DNA of 7,911 bases from Candidatus Avacholeplasma faecigallinarum. GTDB lineage: Bacteria > Bacillota_I > Bacilli_A > Acholeplasmatales > Anaeroplasmataceae. Positions 5,917 through 7,911 of this stretch are shown here, piece after piece (position 1 is the first letter of the stretch; each line of letters begins with the position of its first letter). The notes beneath the pieces are model-generated. The model was not told the DNA's origin, did not search any database, and worked only from the letters and a program-made list of their open reading frames with translations. The stretch covers positions 1-7,911 of the forward strand of contig DVKU01000051.1 in assembly GCA_018715825.1 (NCBI GenBank). Reading direction: 5' to 3'. The position numbers were made by a program, and so were the translations under genes.

Positions 5917-7437
5917 TTAATTAATGCTATATATGCATTTACCATTTTTAAAGGTAGCTAATATTTTTATATCCTTAATATTTTGGGGATTAACTGTTAA
6001 AGGATTATTATCAAGTATTATAAAATCAGCAATATTTCCTATTTTAATAGAACCTTTAAGAGGTTCTTGATATTGGTAACTAGCATTTATTGTAATGGCC
6101 TTTAAAGCATTATATGGTGTTATTTTTTGGTCTAGAGATACATTATCTTTAGTTAATCTATTGACACTACACCAAATACTATGAAGCATATCGGGCTTTA
6201 CAACTGGACTATCCTGATGAAATGTAAATATTAAATTGTTATTTATACAGCTTCTTGCGGGACTAATTTGAGTTGCTCGTTCAAATCCAAGATTTTTAAT
6301 ATGAATATCTGCATAATAATAAACATGATCAATAAAAAATGATGGTATAACATTATATTTTTTCATTATAGGTATTTGATCTTCTTGTAAGAACTGGGCA
6401 TGAATACAAACCGGATGTATTTTTTTAACATCTGCTGGAATAAATTCCTCTAAACCAGAAAGGAATTGATCTATAGCCTTATCACCATTGGCATGGGTTA
6501 AAAGCTGTTTATTATTTTTTATAGCTTCATTTATAAATGATTTTACGTCCTCATGCGAGTAATTATGAATTCCATAATTATTCTCATTTAAATATGGTTT
6601 ACGCATCCATGCCGTTTTAGCTTGAGGAGAACCATCTAAAATAATTTTATAGCCTTTTAATTTAAAATGGTTGAAGTATTTTTCATCACAATCTTTCATA
6701 TTAGAAAAAATAATATCTTTATCCTTTATGTCAACATAGCCAACAACATCTAAATAGAGAATTTTATTTTGAATTAGAGATTTATAAAGGGGAAGTATTT
6801 CTTTGACCATTAGGCCTTCTTGAGCAGTTGTTATACCATATGAGGCATATATTTTTTGGGCTTTTTTAAAGGCATCATGAATTTTTTCAATATTGGGAAG
6901 TGGAACTAGTCTTATTAAATCTAGAAAGTCTTTTTCATATAAAATGCCCTCTAAAAATTGATCATCTTTATTTAGTATTTGCAAGGCTTTGGTGTTCATA
7001 ACTCCAAAATGGCCTGTAACATGCTGTATAACTATGGGATAATTTTTAAAATGTTCATCTAATAATTGTCTTGTTGGATGTCTTTTTTCCTTAAGTAAAT
7101 TATGGTCATATCCAATACATTGTATCCAATCTGATTCTTGGAGATTTTCTGTTTTTATATAAGATTTAATGCTATTGATAATATCTATAAATGATCTTGC
7201 GTTTTCTAAATTTAATTGTAATAAGGATAATGCTACAGAGCTTAAGTGACTATGACAATCTATAAAGCCTGGCATAAGTGTTTTACCATTTAAATTTATT
7301 TTATCAGCATCATTTATTTTGTTTTTTAGATTGTCATAAGATCCTAAATCAATAATTTTATCGTCTTCAACTATCAGCGCATCTGCATTTTTATTTGTCA
7401 TTGTAATGATGTTACAATTATAATATAGTTTTTTCAT
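5917..7437 (-). CDS. YtcJ-like metal-dependent amidohydrolase (Amidohydro_3 family)
   Basis: A 506-residue cytosolic amidohydrolase-superfamily protein of the YtcJ / N-substituted-formamide-deformylase group. The substrate cannot be deduced; relatives hydrolyse amides or formamides. I start it at ATG 7437-7435, preceded by AAGGAAAG with AGGA (complement of 7447-7450) 9 nt upstream; the frame stays open for 43 further codons, but these run through the promoter region. An N-terminal beta-sandwich part (about 1-55) precedes the TIM barrel. Metal-site and family motifs: FIDCHSHL (58-65) with HxH at 62/64, YKIILDGSPQAKTAW (263-277), THANGDKAID (314-323) with H315, IHAQF (345-349) with H346, and HQDSPV (407-412) with D409, where relatives often have SD-PV. 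The ending KGSIKIGNIADFIILDNNP (461-479) is the usual return to the sandwich domain. It appears monocistronic and divergent from rpoB, with no clear terminator of its own. Confidence 0.9.
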   Translation of the reverse strand: MKKLYYNCNIITMTNKNADALIVEDDKIIDLGSYDNLKNKINDADKINLNGKTLMPGFIDCHSHLSSVALSLLQLNLENARSFIDIINSIKSYIKTENLQESDWIQCIGYDHNLLKEKRHPTRQLLDEHFKNYPIVIQHVTGHFGVMNTKALQILNKDDQFLEGILYEKDFLDLIRLVPLPNIEKIHDAFKKAQKIYASYGITTAQEGLMVKEILPLYKSLIQNKILYLDVVGYVDIKDKDIIFSNMKDCDEKYFNHFKLKGYKIILDGSPQAKTAWMRKPYLNENNYGIHNYSHEDVKSFINEAIKNNKQLLTHANGDKAIDQFLSGLEEFIPADVKKIHPVCIHAQFLQEDQIPIMKKYNVIPSFFIDHVYYYADIHIKNLGFERATQISPARSCINNNLIFTFHQDSPVVKPDMLHSIWCSVNRLTKDNVSLDQKITPYNALKAITINASYQYQEPLKGSIKIGNIADFIILDNNPLTVNPQNIKDIKILATFKNGKCIYSIN

Positions 7438-7453
7438 TTTGTTCTTTCCTTTC

Positions 7454-7481
7454 TTTTTAATAGTATTGTGCCTATTAAAAA
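7454..7481. repeat. 10-bp inverted repeat over the amidohydrolase transcript start
   Basis: TTTTTAATAG (7454-7463) and CTATTAAAAA (7472-7481) are perfect inverted repeats separated by 8 nt. The element begins 2 nt downstream of the predicted minus-strand -10 and spans the expected transcription start near 7476. It could be a repressor operator or a leader hairpin in the amidohydrolase mRNA; its position just upstream of the ribosome binding site fits either. Confidence 0.5.
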
Positions 7482-7482
7482 A

Positions 7483-7511
7483 AATATAACATTTTTTAAA
7501 ATCATATTGAA
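7483..7511 (-). promoter_or_regulatory. Candidate promoter of the amidohydrolase gene
   Basis: On the minus strand TATATT (complement of 7483-7488) is preceded by TGT, giving an extended -10. A weak -35, TTCAAT (complement of 7506-7511), lies 17 nt away. The predicted start near 7476 leaves about 39 nt before the ATG. The -35 overlaps the -35 of the divergent rpoB promoter. Confidence 0.5.
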
Positions 7512-7535
7512 TTATTTGAAAATTTGATTTATAAT
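7507..7535 (+). promoter_or_regulatory. Promoter upstream of rpoB
   Basis: TTGAAT (7507-7512), a 17-nt spacer and a perfect TATAAT (7530-7535) make the best plus-strand promoter between the amidohydrolase and rpoB. The predicted start near 7542 implies a leader of about 190 nt. A much weaker alternative, TTGCTA (7663-7668) with TTAAAT (7686-7691), lies closer to the gene. Confidence 0.65.
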
Positions 7536-7541
7536 AATAAA

Positions 7542-7734
7542 ATGCGTAAAGTGGCTTTTTAACCATTTTTATTATTTATGTTAAGCAACAATCTACAAAT
7601 TTTTTTGTAGTTTCCATAATCGTGGGTATCCCATAAAGAGGTATTAAACAGCCTTTTAGCCTTTGCTATAGAGTCGTTAGACAGTTTAAATAATACGAAA
7701 GGGATTGTATAGATTTATACAAAATGGTGTCTTT
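7542..7734 (+). promoter_or_regulatory. Long, potentially structured 5' leader of rpoB
   Basis: No gene of usual size fits between the promoter and rpoB. The leader contains several inverted repeats: CTACAAA/TTTGTAG (7593-7599 / 7604-7610); TGGG-TAT-CCCA (7623-7633); a 9-bp stem GTATT+AAAC (7641-7649) with GTTT (7684-7687) and AATAC (7692-7696), enclosing TAGC/GCTA (7657-7668) and GTC-GTTA-GAC (7673-7682); and TTGTATA/TATACAA (7705-7711 / 7716-7722). A purine-rich AAAGGG (7698-7703) precedes the last hairpin and can also pair with ATCCC (7628-7632). I do not recognise it as an L10 leader or a known riboswitch. A regulatory role is inferred from length and folding potential only. Confidence 0.4.
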
Positions 7735-7911
7735 ATGAATTACAAGAACGTTAATTATGGTAAAAAATCTGTAAGACGTAATTATTCTAAAATTCGTACT
7801 GAAGTTGATTTACCAGGATTAATTGAAATTCAAACTAAATCTTTTGATTGGTTTGTTGAACAAGGATTAAAAGAGGTTTTTGAGGATGCATCACCTATTA
7901 CTTCATTTAAT
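7735..7911 (+). CDS. rpoB: RNA polymerase beta subunit RpoB, N-terminal 59 residues (partial)
   Basis: The frame from ATG 7735 is open to the right edge, giving 59 residues of the beta subunit of RNA polymerase. The block LPGLIEIQTKSFDWFVEQGL (residues 27-46) followed by EVFEDASPITSFN closely matches the conserved start of Firmicutes RpoB (LIEIQTxSYxWFxxxGLxE, then SPI). The remainder, about 1,100 or more residues, lies outside. The start is set by the alignment of this block and a weak GGTG (7726-7729) 5 nt upstream; an in-frame TTG at 7705 is less likely because AAAGGG would be only 1 nt away. The gene normally follows rplL in Firmicutes, but here the upstream neighbour is a divergent amidohydrolase, so rpoB probably heads its own transcript, presumably with rpoC downstream. 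Confidence 0.95.
   Translation, partial: MNYKNVNYGKKSVRRNYSKIRTEVDLPGLIEIQTKSFDWFVEQGLKEVFEDASPITSFN

Noticed and set aside
7542..7562. Mini-ORF MRKVAF at the predicted rpoB transcript start
   Set aside because: Its ATG coincides with the predicted first transcribed base and has no ribosome binding site; a frame this short occurs by chance.
7438..7566. 43-residue N-terminal extension of the amidohydrolase frame
   Set aside because: It covers both predicted divergent promoters and a palindrome; the family start and a good ribosome binding site fit ATG 7437.
7542..7734. L10(L12)-type ribosomal protein leader or known riboswitch
   Set aside because: I could not find the conserved L10-leader segments I know, and no rplJ follows; the gene downstream is rpoB.
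1..7911. Mycoplasma-type code (TGA as tryptophan)
   Set aside because: All conserved tryptophans are TGG and the conserved frames contain no internal TGA.
1..7911. CRISPR array, insertion sequence or prophage genes
   Set aside because: No regularly spaced repeats beyond the short operator array, no transposase or integrase frame, and no target-site duplications were seen.

Overview
The window reads as chromosomal DNA of a very AT-rich, low-GC Gram-positive relative (Bacillota / Mollicutes-like, for example gut Erysipelotrichia, RF39 or Acholeplasma-type lineages). Supporting this are the strong A/T codon bias, AGGAGG-type ribosome binding sites, sigma-A-like promoters, a DegV-family protein, and the start of a Firmicutes-type rpoB. 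TGG encodes every tryptophan and TGA only stops frames, so the Mycoplasma code is not used. A rubrerythrin suggests an anaerobe or microaerophile. The exact taxon cannot be fixed from the sequence alone.

Layout, left to right. (1) Positions 1-1236, minus strand: an uninterrupted reading frame of at least 412 codons that runs off the left edge. It is an asparagine/lysine-rich, apparently all-helical protein that I do not recognise. (2) Positions 1237-1359: a divergent control region with three operator-like elements phased at exactly 20 bp. (3) Positions 1360-1575: a 71-residue XRE-type HTH regulator, closed by a terminator. (4) Positions 1683-4147: a two-gene peptidase operon (M24B Xaa-Pro aminopeptidase, then M29 aminopeptidase, 8 bp apart) behind a good promoter. 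(5) Positions 4228-5052: a DegV-family fatty-acid-binding protein with its own extended -10 promoter. (6) Positions 5055-5133: a long bidirectional terminator shared with the convergent rubrerythrin gene (5132-5665, minus). (7) Positions 5783-5857: tRNA-Gly(GCC) with promoter and terminator. (8) Positions 5917-7437, minus: a YtcJ-like amidohydrolase. (9) Positions 7438-7734: a divergent promoter region with a leader of about 190 nt for rpoB. (10) Positions 7735-7911: the first 59 codons of rpoB.

Most of the window is ordinary housekeeping and peptide metabolism. The two aminopeptidases probably act together in the final breakdown of oligopeptides, including proline-containing ones. The parts most worth a second look are the XRE regulator/unknown large protein pair with its phased operators, and the rpoB upstream region. 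There rpoB appears to head its own transcript rather than following rplL, with a long, potentially folded leader and a four-codon ORF overlapping its start. I see no CRISPR array, insertion sequence, prophage gene or recognisable defence system.
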